42,269 nt of DNA from Methylobacterium sp. J-068 (GTDB taxonomy: Bacteria > Pseudomonadota > Alphaproteobacteria > Rhizobiales > Beijerinckiaceae): contig NZ_JAKSXY010000023.1 of the NCBI RefSeq assembly GCF_022829445.1, positions 1 through 42,269 on the forward strand, written 5' to 3'. Within the stretch, counting starts at the first letter, position 1, and the number at the start of each line of letters is the position of its first letter. The position numbers were made by a program, and so were the translations under genes. The notes below the pieces were generated by a model. The model worked only from the letters and a program-made list of their open reading frames with translations, was not told the DNA's origin and did no database searches. Below are positions 1 through 8,099 of the stretch, one piece after another.

Positions 1-80
1 CCTGGAAGGAGAGGGTTGGGGTGAGGTGTAGTCCATCTCCGGAGAGGTCACGCACCTCACCCTGTCCCTCTCCTTCCAGG
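1..80. repeat. Intergenic palindromic repeat, copy A
   Basis: The outer 15-base arms at 1-15 and 66-80 are exact reverse complements. A second pair of 9-base arms lies at 20-28 and 53-61. A long hairpin would form on either strand. The inner segment at 36-59, with the core CCGGAGAGGTCAC, resembles 30041-30064 between mutY and ccrM, so this is one member of a dispersed family. The left end may be cut by the window edge. It lies downstream of the DHH phosphoesterase gene and could act as a terminator or a REP-like element. Confidence 0.7.
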
Positions 81-137
81 AGAGGGGACCCGCGCTCCGT
101 CTCGTCAGCTGTCCGACCTAATCTACCGGAGGCCGTA

Positions 138-1292
138 TCAGCCCTTCCAGTTCTTCAGGGCGGCGAAGGGGCTCGCCGACGGGTCGGGCGCGGGCGGGTT
201 CAGGACGGGCTCCACCTGCGCGATGGCGTCGGCGAGCGAGAAGGCCGTGCCGCTCGTCAGCTTGCCGCCGGCCGCATCCTTGTGCCCGCCGCCGCGGAAG
301 CGCCGGGCGCCCTCCAGGGCGGTCTCGTTGTTGGAGCGGAACGACATCGTGCCCGCCCGCTGCACGTTGAGGACGCGCCGGGCCTTGCCGCTCTCCATGA
401 TGAGATCGGAGACGCGCTGGAAGGTGCCCGAATCGAGGCCGAAGGACATCAGCGTGCCGTCCGAGAGCGGATGGAACAGCTCCGAGCGCGCGAGCACGCG
501 GGCGATCCGCATGCGGGTGGTCAGCGTGCGGTCGTCGGTGGCATCGTCCGCGAGGTAGCGGTCGAGGATGGCGGTGCGCAGCGCGGCGACCTGCCCCTCG
601 ACCATGGCGGGGGTGGCGCCGTCGCCGAGCAGGCGCGCCACGCCGAGGAGGAGGTCGCCGACGAAGCGGTCGTGCCAGGGATGCCCGATCGGCACGAGGT
701 TCGAGACGTTGTCCCAGAACACCTCGTCGAGGCTGAGTCCGGTCCGGAATTCCGGCCGGTCCTTGCGCCAGAGGTCGACGGCGTCCACCGCCGTCACCAG
801 CGCGCCCAGGATCGGGTCCTCACCGGCCTCGCGCGTGGCGTAGAGGGCGCGGTGCTCGTAGGCCATGCGGGTGGCGCAGCGGGTCTCGTCGATCAGCACG
901 ACGATGTTCGGGTCCTCGAGGTCGAAGCGCTGGACGCCCGGCGCCTCGGGGGCGACCCGCGGCTCCAGCTTCTGGTCGCGGAGCTGGTCCACCGAGGAGG
1001 CGTGGTGATCGAGGACGATCAGGCGATGGCGCGCCGCCTCGTCGCGGCGGCGGTTCAGGGCGGCGAAACCGCGGATGAAGCTGACGGCGACCGCCTCCAG
1101 GCCGAGATCGGTCATCACGATCATCTCGGGGGCCGCCGCCTTGCCGAGGCGCTTCAGCTCGGCCTCGACCACGGGGCCGACATCGGCGTAGCGCGGCACG
1201 TGGACGATGCGGGACACATCGGCGAACTGGCCGACCACCGTGGAGGCGCCGTAGCCGTCGAGGTCGTGGTGGGTGATCTGGGTGACGTTCAC
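138..1292 (-). CDS. DHH family phosphoesterase
   Basis: This protein of 384 residues belongs to the DHH/DHHA1 superfamily, metal-dependent phosphoesterases that include nanoRNases, RecJ-like exonucleases and cyclic-dinucleotide phosphodiesterases. Motif I is near the N-terminus (T7-H-H-D-L-D-G-Y-G), an aspartate follows at about D62, and the DHH triad is D95-H96-H97. A DHHA1-type glycine-rich motif, GGGHKDAAGG, lies near residues 334-343. The frame is open upstream to 1553, but the GTG at 1292 has a GAGG-type ribosome site about 9 bases before it and begins just ahead of motif I, so I prefer it. The gene is divergent from dinB, 211 bases away. The substrate cannot be told from sequence. Confidence 0.88.
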   Translation of the reverse strand: MNVTQITHHDLDGYGASTVVGQFADVSRIVHVPRYADVGPVVEAELKRLGKAAAPEMIVMTDLGLEAVAVSFIRGFAALNRRRDEAARHRLIVLDHHASSVDQLRDQKLEPRVAPEAPGVQRFDLEDPNIVVLIDETRCATRMAYEHRALYATREAGEDPILGALVTAVDAVDLWRKDRPEFRTGLSLDEVFWDNVSNLVPIGHPWHDRFVGDLLLGVARLLGDGATPAMVEGQVAALRTAILDRYLADDATDDRTLTTRMRIARVLARSELFHPLSDGTLMSFGLDSGTFQRVSDLIMESGKARRVLNVQRAGTMSFRSNNETALEGARRFRGGGHKDAAGGKLTSGTAFSLADAIAQVEPVLNPPAPDPSASPFAALKNWKG

Positions 1293-1503
1293 GGGGACGG
1301 TCCTCGGGCGAATCGCAGACGAGGCCGGCGGTGGTCTCGGTCGCGGTCTTATGCGGCAGGCGGCGGCCGGGGGCGAGCCCCGTCGCCGCGTCGGTTCGGC
1401 CGTGGATCGCGCGGCGTGCGGGCTTGATTCATGCGCGCGAACGCGGATTGTGCGAACAGACCACGAACGAACGCTGGGGCAACGCTCAGGAGACCTGTCC
1501 GCG

Positions 1504-2592
1504 ATGGACCCGGACGGCATCGGCCAGACCCGCAAGATCATCCATATCGACATGGACGCGTTCTACGCCTCCGTCGAGCAGCGCGACGATCCGGGGCTGA
1601 GGGGGCGCCCAGTGGCGGTCGGCGGCTCGCGCGAGCGCGGCGTGGTCGCGGCGGCGAGCTACGAGGCCCGGGTGTTCGGCGTGCGCTCGGCCATGCCCTC
1701 GGTCACGGCGCGCCGCCTCTGCCCCGACCTCGTCTTCGTGAAGCCGCGCTTCGACGTCTACCGGGCGATCTCGGAGCAGATCCGGGCGGTGTTCGCCGAG
1801 CACACGGATCTCATCGAGCCGGTCGCCCTCGACGAGGCCTATCTCGACGTGACGCACAACCACCGGGGGCTCGCCACCGCCACCGAGGTCGCGCGCGCGA
1901 TCCGGGCGGCGATCCGCGAGCGGACCGGGCTCGTCGCCTCGGCGGGGGTCTCGTACAACAAGTTCCTGGCCAAGGTGGCCTCGGATTTCCGCAAGCCGGA
2001 CGCCCTGTTCGTGATCACGCCCGCCATGGGGCCGGGCTTCGTGGAGGATCTGCCGATCGGGCGCTTCCACGGGGTCGGACCGGTGACGGAAGCGCGGATG
2101 AAGGCGCTCGGCATCCTGACCGGGCGGGACCTCAGGGGCCAGAGCCTCGACAGCCTGGCGGCGCGGTTCGGCGCCTCGGCGCCCTATTACTACGGGGTGG
2201 CGCGCGGCATCGACGAGCGGCCGGTGCGCGTGAACCGGGTGCGCAAGTCCATCGGCGCGGAGAACACCTTCGCGGAGGATTCGACCGACTACGCGGTGCT
2301 CGCCGGACGGCTCGGTCCGATCCTCGACAAGGTCTGGGGGGCGGCCACCCACAAGGAGGTCCGGGCCCGGACGGTGACGTTGAAGGTGAAGTTCTCGGAT
2401 TTCGAGCAGATCACCCGTGCCCGCTCGCTCGTAGGCTTCGTGCCGGACCGGGCGGAGCTGGAGCGCATCGTCCTGGGGCTTCTGCGGGAGCTGTTCCCGC
2501 TCCGGCGCAGCGTGCGCCTGCTCGGCGTCTCGCTCTCGGCCCTGGAACACGGGCCTGCCCCCGAGCCCATGCAGCTCGGTCTCGCGCTCTGA
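1504..2592 (+). CDS. dinB: DNA polymerase IV (Y family)
   Basis: This error-prone translesion polymerase has 362 residues, the usual length for bacterial DinB. The palm motif HIDMDAFYASVEQ gives metal ligand D16, with an aromatic steric gate at F20/Y21. The second catalytic pair is D110-E111 in ALDEAYLDV. The GVSYNKFLAKVASDFRKPD segment and the helix-hairpin-helix region (GRFHGVGPVTEARMKALGI) follow, and a little-finger domain lies in the C-terminal third. The start at 1504 sits behind AGGAGA at a spacing of about 10. The C-terminus ends with the short stretch MQLGLAL, which resembles the QLxLF-type beta-clamp-binding peptide of DinB proteins. No LexA box was recognised in the 211 bases upstream. 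Confidence 0.95.
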   Translation: MDPDGIGQTRKIIHIDMDAFYASVEQRDDPGLRGRPVAVGGSRERGVVAAASYEARVFGVRSAMPSVTARRLCPDLVFVKPRFDVYRAISEQIRAVFAEHTDLIEPVALDEAYLDVTHNHRGLATATEVARAIRAAIRERTGLVASAGVSYNKFLAKVASDFRKPDALFVITPAMGPGFVEDLPIGRFHGVGPVTEARMKALGILTGRDLRGQSLDSLAARFGASAPYYYGVARGIDERPVRVNRVRKSIGAENTFAEDSTDYAVLAGRLGPILDKVWGAATHKEVRARTVTLKVKFSDFEQITRARSLVGFVPDRAELERIVLGLLRELFPLRRSVRLLGVSLSALEHGPAPEPMQLGLAL

Positions 2593-2606
2593 TCCGGCCA
2601 AACGAA

Positions 2607-2636
2607 AGGGGCGCTACCCTCGCGGGTAACGCCCCT
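2607..2636. terminator. Hairpin terminator between dinB and pqqA
   Basis: AGGGGCG at 2607-2613 pairs with CGCCCCT at 2630-2636. After one C/A mismatch, TACCC at 2615-2619 pairs with GGGTA at 2624-2628 around a four-base loop. On the minus strand the stem is followed by a T-rich tail (TTTCGTTTGG), so it best fits termination of the leftward pqqA transcript. It may also serve dinB from the other side. Confidence 0.7.
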
Positions 2637-2676
2637 CCGGATCAGCAGACCCCGCGATCGGGGCCCGCGATCACCC

Positions 2677-2766
2677 TCAGTTGAAGGTATCGATCTCGGC
2701 GGACTCGTAGCTCGTCACTTCCATGCCGACGCAGATTTCCTGAACGATGGGGGCAGACCACTTCAT
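2677..2766 (-). CDS. pqqA: PQQ precursor peptide PqqA, distal copy
   Basis: This 29-residue peptide is the ribosomally made substrate of pyrroloquinoline quinone synthesis. PqqE crosslinks its Glu and Tyr and the rest is trimmed away. The diagnostic core GMEVTSYESAEIDTF is present, with E16 and Y20 in the E-x3-Y arrangement that becomes PQQ. The N-terminus MKWSAPIVQEICV is typical of methylotroph PqqA. A ribosome site, AGGAGA, lies about 7 bases before the ATG at 2766. The peptide differs from the neighbouring copy only at residue 7 (Ile here, Val there). No pqqB, C, D or E gene is adjacent. The next gene downstream is dinB in the opposite orientation. Confidence 0.95.
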   Translation of the reverse strand: MKWSAPIVQEICVGMEVTSYESAEIDTFN

Positions 2767-2842
2767 CACGTTTCTCCTGTTGACTGGGTTTGTGAAAGCC
2801 GAACCGAAAGGGGCTCGATGAACCTGAACCGAGGGCGGACCC

Positions 2843-2932
2843 TTAGTTGAAGGTGTCGATCTCGGCGGACTCGTAGCTGGTGACTTCCATGCCGACGCAG
2901 ATTTCCTGGACGACGGGGGCGGACCACTTCAT
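2843..2932 (-). CDS. pqqA: PQQ precursor peptide PqqA, proximal copy
   Basis: This second 29-residue PqqA has the same E16 / Y20 crosslinking pair and C-terminal core as the copy 76 bases downstream. It starts at the ATG at 2932 behind a strong AGGAAGGAG ribosome site, stronger than that of the distal copy. The two genes look like a tandem duplication, probably read from one promoter to the right. A weak candidate is TTGTAT at 2990-2985 with CATATC at 2967-2962, 17 bases apart on the minus strand. The maturation genes must lie elsewhere in the genome. Confidence 0.95.
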   Translation of the reverse strand: MKWSAPVVQEICVGMEVTSYESAEIDTFN

Positions 2933-3438
2933 GGGGAAACTCCTTCCTGTTCGACACCCCTGATATGCCATTACATTGGGCGCAATACAAGCGGGCACTA
3001 CACTTATATTTCTCATAGGATCGCCGATCGCGGTCCCGGGGCGACGTTTCAAACCGCAGGCGGCGCCTCGCGAACGGACTTATGGTGCCGGGTTTCGAGG
3101 GAGAATCGGGGCGGACGGGGGCGCGACGGTTCCGGCACCCGCCCGCCCGGCGGCAAATTCCGCCCGGACCGCGTTTCACCCTTGACGCGCGGCAGCCGCG
3201 AGGCGCACTCACGCGCCGCCCGGGGCGGCGCACGCCGGTGATTCAAGGCGCCGCTTCCGTCCCGGGCTCCCACTCGATGAACCCCATGCCCAGCGACAAT
3301 CCCGAACGATCGCCCGCGCCGTGCGCGGCCGCGTCCGCTCCCGTCCCGCGACGCTGAGGCCCCCGGGCTCGCGCGCGGCGGCCGGGGCGGTTCCGGCCCG
3401 CCCACGGCTGGATCGCGCCGCCATTCCGAGGTGAGCCC
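2933..3438. other. Intergenic region between pqqA and mgtE
   Basis: This stretch of 506 bases holds the divergent starts of pqqA (leftward) and mgtE (rightward). The pqqA-proximal part, about 2950-3020, is locally AT-rich and likely carries the pqqA promoter. I see no supported gene in it. I could not recognise an M-box or another magnesium riboswitch before mgtE. Confidence 0.5.
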
Positions 3439-4809
3439 ATGAACGAGATCGCCCCCTTCCCGACCGGCATCGACCCGGCCGTGCTCGCCGCCCGACTGTC
3501 CGACGAGCGGGCGCCCGACATCGTCGAGGCCCTGAACGAGGAAGCCCCCGAGGTGGCCGCCGCCATCCTGCTCGGATTGCCGCAGGAGCGGGCGATCGAG
3601 GTGCTCGACCAGCCCGAACTCGATTGCGCCGCCGACATCATCGAGATGCTGCCGCGCGACCGCGTCGCCTCCTACCTGTCGGGCATGTCGGCCGACCGCA
3701 TCACCGACATCTTCCGCGAGATCGAGGAGCCGGGGCGCTCCGACCTGCGGGCCCGCCTCGATGCCGAGACGCGGGGCGCCGTCGACCGGCTGAGCACCTA
3801 CGGCGAGGAGACCGTCGGCTCGCTGATGACGACGGAATTCGTGACCGTGCCGGGCAACTGGACGATCCAGCAGACCCTCGACCACGTCCGGCACGTGGAG
3901 AAGACGCGCGAGACGATCTACGCGATCTTCGTCCTCGATCCGCGCACGCGCGCGCTGACCAAGGCCGTGCCGCTGCGCCGGCTGATCTCGGGCAATCCGG
4001 GCGACAACGTGCTCTCGGTGGCGCCCGGGCGGCGTCCGCTCGCGGTCTCGCCGACCGCGAGCCGCGAGGAGGCCGCGCGGCTGATCTCGAAATACGACCT
4101 CCTGGCGCTGCCGGTCATCGACGCGGTCGGTCATCTCATCGGCATCGTCACCGTGGACGACATGATCGACGCCATGGTCGAGAAGCAGACGCAGGACGTG
4201 CAGCGCTTCGGCGGCATGGAGGCCCTGCCGGAGCCCTACATGGACATCCGCTTTCCGACCATGATCCGGAAGCGGGCCGGCTGGCTCTGCGCCCTGTTCC
4301 TCGGCGAGATGATGACCGCCACCGCCATGCAGGGCTTCGAGGGCGAGCTCGAGAAGGCGATCGTGCTGACCCTGTTCATCCCGCTGATCATGAGTTCGGG
4401 CGGCAATTCCGGCAGCCAGGCCACCTCGCTCCTCATCCGCGCCCTCGCCCTGCACGAGGTGCGCCTGCGCGACTGGTGGCGGGTGGCCCTGCGGGAACTG
4501 CCCACCGGCCTCGTGCTCGGCACGATCCTCGGCGCGATCGGGATCGTGCGCATCGTGGTCTGGCAGAAGACCGGCCTGTACGATTACGGCGAGCACTGGA
4601 TGCTGGTGGCCGCGACGGTCGGGGCGGCGCTGGTCGGGATCGTCACCTTCGGGTCGCTCACCGGGTCGATGCTGCCGTTCCTGCTGCAGCGCCTCGGCTT
4701 CGATCCCGCCACCGCCTCGGCCCCCTTCGTCGCCACCCTGGTCGACGTCACCGGGCTCGTCATCTACTTCTCGGTGGCGATGCTGATCCTGCGCGGGACG
4801 CTGCTCTGA
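3439..4809 (+). CDS. mgtE: Magnesium transporter MgtE
   Basis: This inner-membrane Mg2+ channel has 456 residues, the normal length for MgtE. The order of parts is the family's: an acidic helical N-domain (about 1-130, with ERAIEVLDQPE and EMLPRDRVASYL), two CBS domains (about 135-255, ending near GIVTVDDMIDAMVEK), a connecting helix, and five membrane segments from about residue 280. The pore signature PLIMSSGGNSGSQATSLLIRAL is present, with the GNSGSQ element that lines the pore. In known MgtE proteins the N and CBS domains bind Mg2+ and close the pore when Mg2+ is sufficient. The start lies behind GAGGTGAGCCC. The gene converges with the sigma factor gene, 13 bases away. Confidence 0.95.
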   Translation: MNEIAPFPTGIDPAVLAARLSDERAPDIVEALNEEAPEVAAAILLGLPQERAIEVLDQPELDCAADIIEMLPRDRVASYLSGMSADRITDIFREIEEPGRSDLRARLDAETRGAVDRLSTYGEETVGSLMTTEFVTVPGNWTIQQTLDHVRHVEKTRETIYAIFVLDPRTRALTKAVPLRRLISGNPGDNVLSVAPGRRPLAVSPTASREEAARLISKYDLLALPVIDAVGHLIGIVTVDDMIDAMVEKQTQDVQRFGGMEALPEPYMDIRFPTMIRKRAGWLCALFLGEMMTATAMQGFEGELEKAIVLTLFIPLIMSSGGNSGSQATSLLIRALALHEVRLRDWWRVALRELPTGLVLGTILGAIGIVRIVVWQKTGLYDYGEHWMLVAATVGAALVGIVTFGSLTGSMLPFLLQRLGFDPATASAPFVATLVDVTGLVIYFSVAMLILRGTLL

Positions 4810-4822
4810 AGGCGCCGGACCG

Positions 4823-5569
4823 TCAGGCCCGGGCGCGCGGGCGCGCGTCGCCGAGGACCGAGCCGGCGAGGCGGTCCGGGCCGATCTCGTCGGCGGAATA
4901 GCCGACGAGGGCCGCCAGACTCTCGCGAGCCCGCCAGACGCGGCTCTTCACCGTTCCGATCTTGCAGCCCATCACGGCGGCGGCCTCGTCGTAGGTCATG
5001 TTGTCGATGGCCACCAGCGTCAGCGCCTGCCGCAGGGTGCTCGACAGCCGCCCGATGGCGGCGTTCACGTCCTCGAGGTCGAGGACGGCGCCCTGCGCCG
5101 GCAGGGTCACCAGTTGCGCCGCGTAGCTGCCATCCGTGTCCTCGACCTCGTGAACGCGCTTGCGCTGGCCCGAATAGAACGTGTTGCGCATGATGATGGT
5201 GAGCCAGCCGCAGACGTTGGTGCCGGGGGTGAAGCTCTCGCGATACATCCAGGCGCGCAGCATCGTGTCCTGGACGAGGTCGTCGGCGCGGGCGGCGTCG
5301 CGGGTCAGCGAGAGCGCGTACTTGCGCAGACCGGGCGCATGATCCCGAAGGCCCTGGCGGACTTCCGCCGTGAGGGTCTCGCCCCGTGCGGCCAGAACCG
5401 CCGCGAGGCGGGCGAGCAGAACGGCGAACCGGTCGGGATGATCGTCGTCCAGGGAGGCGTAGGCCTCGCGCAGATGCTGTCCGAGGGATCGTCCGATCGA
5501 TGACGGGAGCAGCGGCGCTTCCACCATCACGGCGGGGGATGAGGCATCCGTTCCTGCTTGCGATGTCAT
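4823..5569 (-). CDS. ECF sigma factor, EcfG-like
   Basis: This RNA polymerase sigma factor has 248 residues from the chosen ATG. Region 2 spans about 78-135 (LSLTRDAARADDLVQDTMLRAW, then FTPGTNVCGWLTIIMRNTF). Region 4 spans about 167-222 (YDEAAAVMGCKIGTVKSRV). The FxPGTN..WL..I.RN and GTxKSR wording is close to the EcfG (ECF15) group, the general stress sigma factors of alphaproteobacteria. It has about 70 extra N-terminal residues compared with typical EcfG proteins. No nepR or phyR lies beside it, so it would be a stand-alone paralogue. The start is uncertain: the frame is open to 5665, and ATGs at 5614 and 5569 are possible. Two EcfG-type promoters lie in this window at 16106 and 32696. 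Confidence 0.85.
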   Translation of the reverse strand: MTSQAGTDASSPAVMVEAPLLPSSIGRSLGQHLREAYASLDDDHPDRFAVLLARLAAVLAARGETLTAEVRQGLRDHAPGLRKYALSLTRDAARADDLVQDTMLRAWMYRESFTPGTNVCGWLTIIMRNTFYSGQRKRVHEVEDTDGSYAAQLVTLPAQGAVLDLEDVNAAIGRLSSTLRQALTLVAIDNMTYDEAAAVMGCKIGTVKSRVWRARESLAALVGYSADEIGPDRLAGSVLGDARPRARA

Positions 5570-6015
5570 CCAATGTCTTCTCGGGCGGCCGGAAGCGGCG
5601 AGGGCCGTTTCCATCGATCGCCCGGAAGTGTGCGAGAACCTCGGCACACCCGCATCAACACACATTAATGGGAGTGAATTGGTTTCCGATCACACGACGT
5701 CGCACGATACCCGGCTACTTCGTGCGGTTACTCGAGATCATACGGTCGAAAATCGATGAAACCGAACGCGAAAAGGCCCGCCGCGGCATGACACCGGGCA
5801 GGCTGGTGTCTCGGGAGGAACGCATGATGCGTGGCGGATCAACGGGTTCGCGGGCGGCGGGTTCAATCGCATCCCGGGCCAAGCGACCGGAAAACGAGCG
5901 CCGGTTTGCCGCCTCGCGACATCGCCGATCCGTCAGTCCCGGCCGAGCCGCCGGACCCGGATCGCCGCCGCCTCGATCCGCAATGGTCGGATCGAACTGC
6001 GCGGCCCGAATGTCT
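5570..6015. other. Intergenic region, no supported gene
   Basis: These 446 bases separate the starts of the sigma factor gene from the end of a Crp/Fnr gene. Reading frames through it are short and arginine- or proline-rich in the manner of GC-rich shadows. The part at about 5650-5770 has lower GC and may hold the sigma gene's promoter. I found no EcfG-type promoter here on the minus strand. Confidence 0.4.
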
Positions 6016-6723
6016 TCAGTCTCCGATCAGACGAACGTATTCGGCTTCGGGCACGCCGTAGCTGTCGCTGGCCACTGCGAGCAGGCCGACGCGGTCCAGC
6101 ACCGCGATCCGGCCACGCCGGGCCCTGATCAGGCGATTGCCTTCCAGCATCTGCAGGGCGAGCGTCACGGTCGTGCGCTGCACCCCCAGCATGAACGACA
6201 GGAAGTCGTGCGTGACGGTGAGTTCGTCCCCGTTGACCCGGTCCTGGCACATGAGGAGCCAGCGGGCGAGGCGGACCTCGATGTTGTAGCTCGCATTGGC
6301 GAAGGCCGTCTGCGCGGTCTGGATCAGCAGGGTCTGGACGAAGCGCAGCAGGAGGTTTCGCAGGACGACACTGGTTTCCGTCGCCGCCAGGAACTCCGGA
6401 ACGCCGATCGCGAGCATCTCGCCCGCGCCCTGAACGAAGTGGTCGTAGGGCGTCCGGTCGCTGCCGAGCAGCACGGGCGTCGCCCCGACGATGCCCTCGG
6501 GCCCGATGATCCCGACCTCGACCTTGCCGAGGCCAGCCGTCGTGATCGAGGCATAGCCCGCTTCGGGGAAGAACAACTCGTGGATCGGGACGTAGGGCTG
6601 GATGAGCGTCTGGTGCAGCTCAGTCGCGAACGGCCGCAGATGCGGTCTGAGCAAGCCGAAGTCGCTCGGCGAAAGTCGCTTGAGCAAACGGTTGCGAACG
6701 GCAGATTGCTCGAAAAGAGACAC
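6016..6723 (-). CDS. Crp/Fnr family transcriptional regulator
   Basis: This 235-residue protein has a cyclic-nucleotide-type beta-barrel (about 15-115), the long dimer helix (about 120-160) and a C-terminal winged helix with a helix-turn-helix at about 168-190 (LTVTHDFLSFMLGVQRTTVT). The barrel lacks the cysteine cluster of Fnr and the phosphate-binding REY motif of true cAMP-binding Crp, so its signal is unknown. Many Rhizobiales and Methylobacterium carry numerous such regulators. It is divergent from a second Crp/Fnr gene across an intergenic region with two inverted repeats. Confidence 0.9.
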   Translation of the reverse strand: MSLFEQSAVRNRLLKRLSPSDFGLLRPHLRPFATELHQTLIQPYVPIHELFFPEAGYASITTAGLGKVEVGIIGPEGIVGATPVLLGSDRTPYDHFVQGAGEMLAIGVPEFLAATETSVVLRNLLLRFVQTLLIQTAQTAFANASYNIEVRLARWLLMCQDRVNGDELTVTHDFLSFMLGVQRTTVTLALQMLEGNRLIRARRGRIAVLDRVGLLAVASDSYGVPEAEYVRLIGD

Positions 6724-6791
6724 GGCCTTGCCCTAGCGGGCAAGAGCACAAATAGTCTCCCATCGCCTCCTGCCCAGGAATATATACAAGC

Positions 6792-6806
6792 GATAGTCCG
6801 ACTATC
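6792..6806. promoter_or_regulatory. Palindrome, possible operator
   Basis: GATAGT at 6792-6797 and ACTATC at 6801-6806 are exact inverted copies around CCG. The site lies about 70 bases before the leftward Crp/Fnr gene, in an AT-rich stretch, where a regulator dimer could bind. It does not match the TGTGA-N6-TCACA or TTGAT-N4-ATCAA consensus. Confidence 0.4.
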
Positions 6807-6855
6807 CGTACGATATGCGACGAACGCAACCCTGCGAAAAGATCTGTCGGGTAGT

Positions 6856-6874
6856 CGACATATAGCCAATGTCG
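6856..6874. promoter_or_regulatory. Inverted repeat, possible operator
   Basis: CGACAT at 6856-6861 and ATGTCG at 6869-6874 are inverted around seven bases, in the region shared by two divergent Crp/Fnr genes. The arms and spacing would suit a dimeric regulator. The binding protein is not known. Confidence 0.35.
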
Positions 6875-7171
6875 GGCATCACACCAAAGCCCCCAAGCGG
6901 GGCGCAACGGCGCGAGATCGGATTTATAAAATCCTCAAGACGTGTGAATTCAGGCGGAGGGTCTGGGCTCGCGCGTCGAAAGATCGAGTTTTCGTGTCTC
7001 CGCGCGGGTCCACCCAACGAAAACGGGGTCTCTCCAGACTTTTCCTGCGGCGCGTTGCTTCCAGGGTCGGTGCGCATTGACCATCCAACGGGGCGAGGTG
7101 TCGGGAACGATGACAGCGAATACGGGAGGCGGCGACAGCCTGCGTGCTCGATCCGCGCAGAGCGGGCACCG

Positions 7172-7954
7172 ATGATGACGGACCGACGTCCGGGACGTTC
7201 CTTCAAGACCCTCACGTCGAGCGAGACGAGCGGTGAGCCGAACGCCCTGATCCGCAGACTCGAGGGCTTGGAATCTCTGGGCACCGACGCGAAGGCATGG
7301 CTGGCCGGAATCGAGGAGGCCGCGTTTTCCGTGCCGGCTCGAACCGATCTCATCGCCGAGGGCGATGCGCCCGACGGTCTCGTCGTCATCCTCGAAGGCA
7401 TGGCCTGCCGCTTCAAGCTACGGCCCGGTGGCGCCCGCCAGATCACCGCCTACCTCATTCCGGGCGACCTCTGTAACCTCGACCTAGCGCTGCGGCCGCG
7501 AATGGACCACGCCATCGCGACGCTCTCGCCCTGTCGGGTCGCGCGCCTCGACTTCGAGGCGCTTAGCCATTTGAGCGGGGATCTCGACATCGTGACCCGC
7601 GCCATGCGCAGGGCGGCCCTGGTGGATGACGCCATCTTGCGCGAGTGGCTGGTGAATGTCGGGTCCCGCTCCGCCATCCGGCGCATCGCGCATCTGTTCT
7701 GTGAATTGCTGATGCGGTTCCGGGCCGTCGGCCTGGCGCGGGGCGACAGCTACGAGCTCCCCGTCTCGCAGCTCGATCTCGCCGAAACGACCGGCCTGTC
7801 CACCGTCCACGTCAACCGGACGCTGCAGGAACTGAAGCGGCAGGGCCTCATCGAGCTCCGCGCGCGCAGCCTGATGATCCGCAATCTCGCGCGGCTCCAG
7901 ACACTCGGCGAGTTCGACGCCGGCTACCTGTCGCTCGGCGAGCCGATCGCCTGA
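7172..7954 (+). CDS. Crp/Fnr family transcriptional regulator
   Basis: This regulator has about 260 residues. Its sensor barrel spans roughly 45-150 (LIAEGDAPDGLVVILEG, then ITAYLIPGDLCNLD), followed by a dimer helix and a C-terminal helix-turn-helix (LPVSQLDLAETTGLSTVHVN). It has no Fnr-type cysteine set. The YLIPGDLCNLD wording is common in a large Crp/Fnr subgroup of Rhizobiales whose ligands are unknown. The frame is open upstream to 6869, but residues before the MMTDRR start show no domain, so 7172 (or 7175) is chosen. The ribosome site is weak, so the start is uncertain. A bidirectional terminator follows. Confidence 0.87.
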   Translation: MMTDRRPGRSFKTLTSSETSGEPNALIRRLEGLESLGTDAKAWLAGIEEAAFSVPARTDLIAEGDAPDGLVVILEGMACRFKLRPGGARQITAYLIPGDLCNLDLALRPRMDHAIATLSPCRVARLDFEALSHLSGDLDIVTRAMRRAALVDDAILREWLVNVGSRSAIRRIAHLFCELLMRFRAVGLARGDSYELPVSQLDLAETTGLSTVHVNRTLQELKRQGLIELRARSLMIRNLARLQTLGEFDAGYLSLGEPIA

Positions 7955-8031
7955 GGGCCACGCGATCGCGATCGGCGATCTCCGGGGGCATTCCCGCACA
8001 CATCGTCCGGCCAAATTCCCTCGACGCACGA

Positions 8032-8071
8032 AAAAGCCCTTCGTCTCCGATGTGGGAGACGAAGGGCTTTT
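8032..8071. terminator. Bidirectional terminator
   Basis: A perfect 17-base stem (8032-8048 with 8055-8071) carries a six-base loop. Each arm ends in A's or T's, so a U tract is made on both strands. It separates the rightward Crp/Fnr gene from the leftward 57-residue gene. Confidence 0.92.
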
Positions 8072-8099
8072 CAGACCGTCGTGACGGCTGGAACCAGGC

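Larger units (their letters stand above)
6724..7171. other. Divergent promoter region of two Crp/Fnr genes
   Basis: These 448 bases are noticeably AT-richer than the surroundings, especially at 6760-6960. They hold the inverted repeats at 6792-6806 and 6856-6874. No supported gene is present. Confidence 0.5.

Noticed and set aside
2933..3438. Magnesium riboswitch before mgtE
   Set aside because: I looked for an M-box-like fold but found no recognisable conserved element. Covariance-model search would be needed.
3049..4596. Long open frame antisense to mgtE
   Set aside because: It has the low-complexity His/Asp/Arg composition of a shadow and overlaps a complete MgtE.
5831..6061. 76-codon frame in the gap after the sigma gene
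   Set aside because: It is rich in Arg, Pro and Asp, has no ribosome site and overlaps the end of the Crp/Fnr gene.
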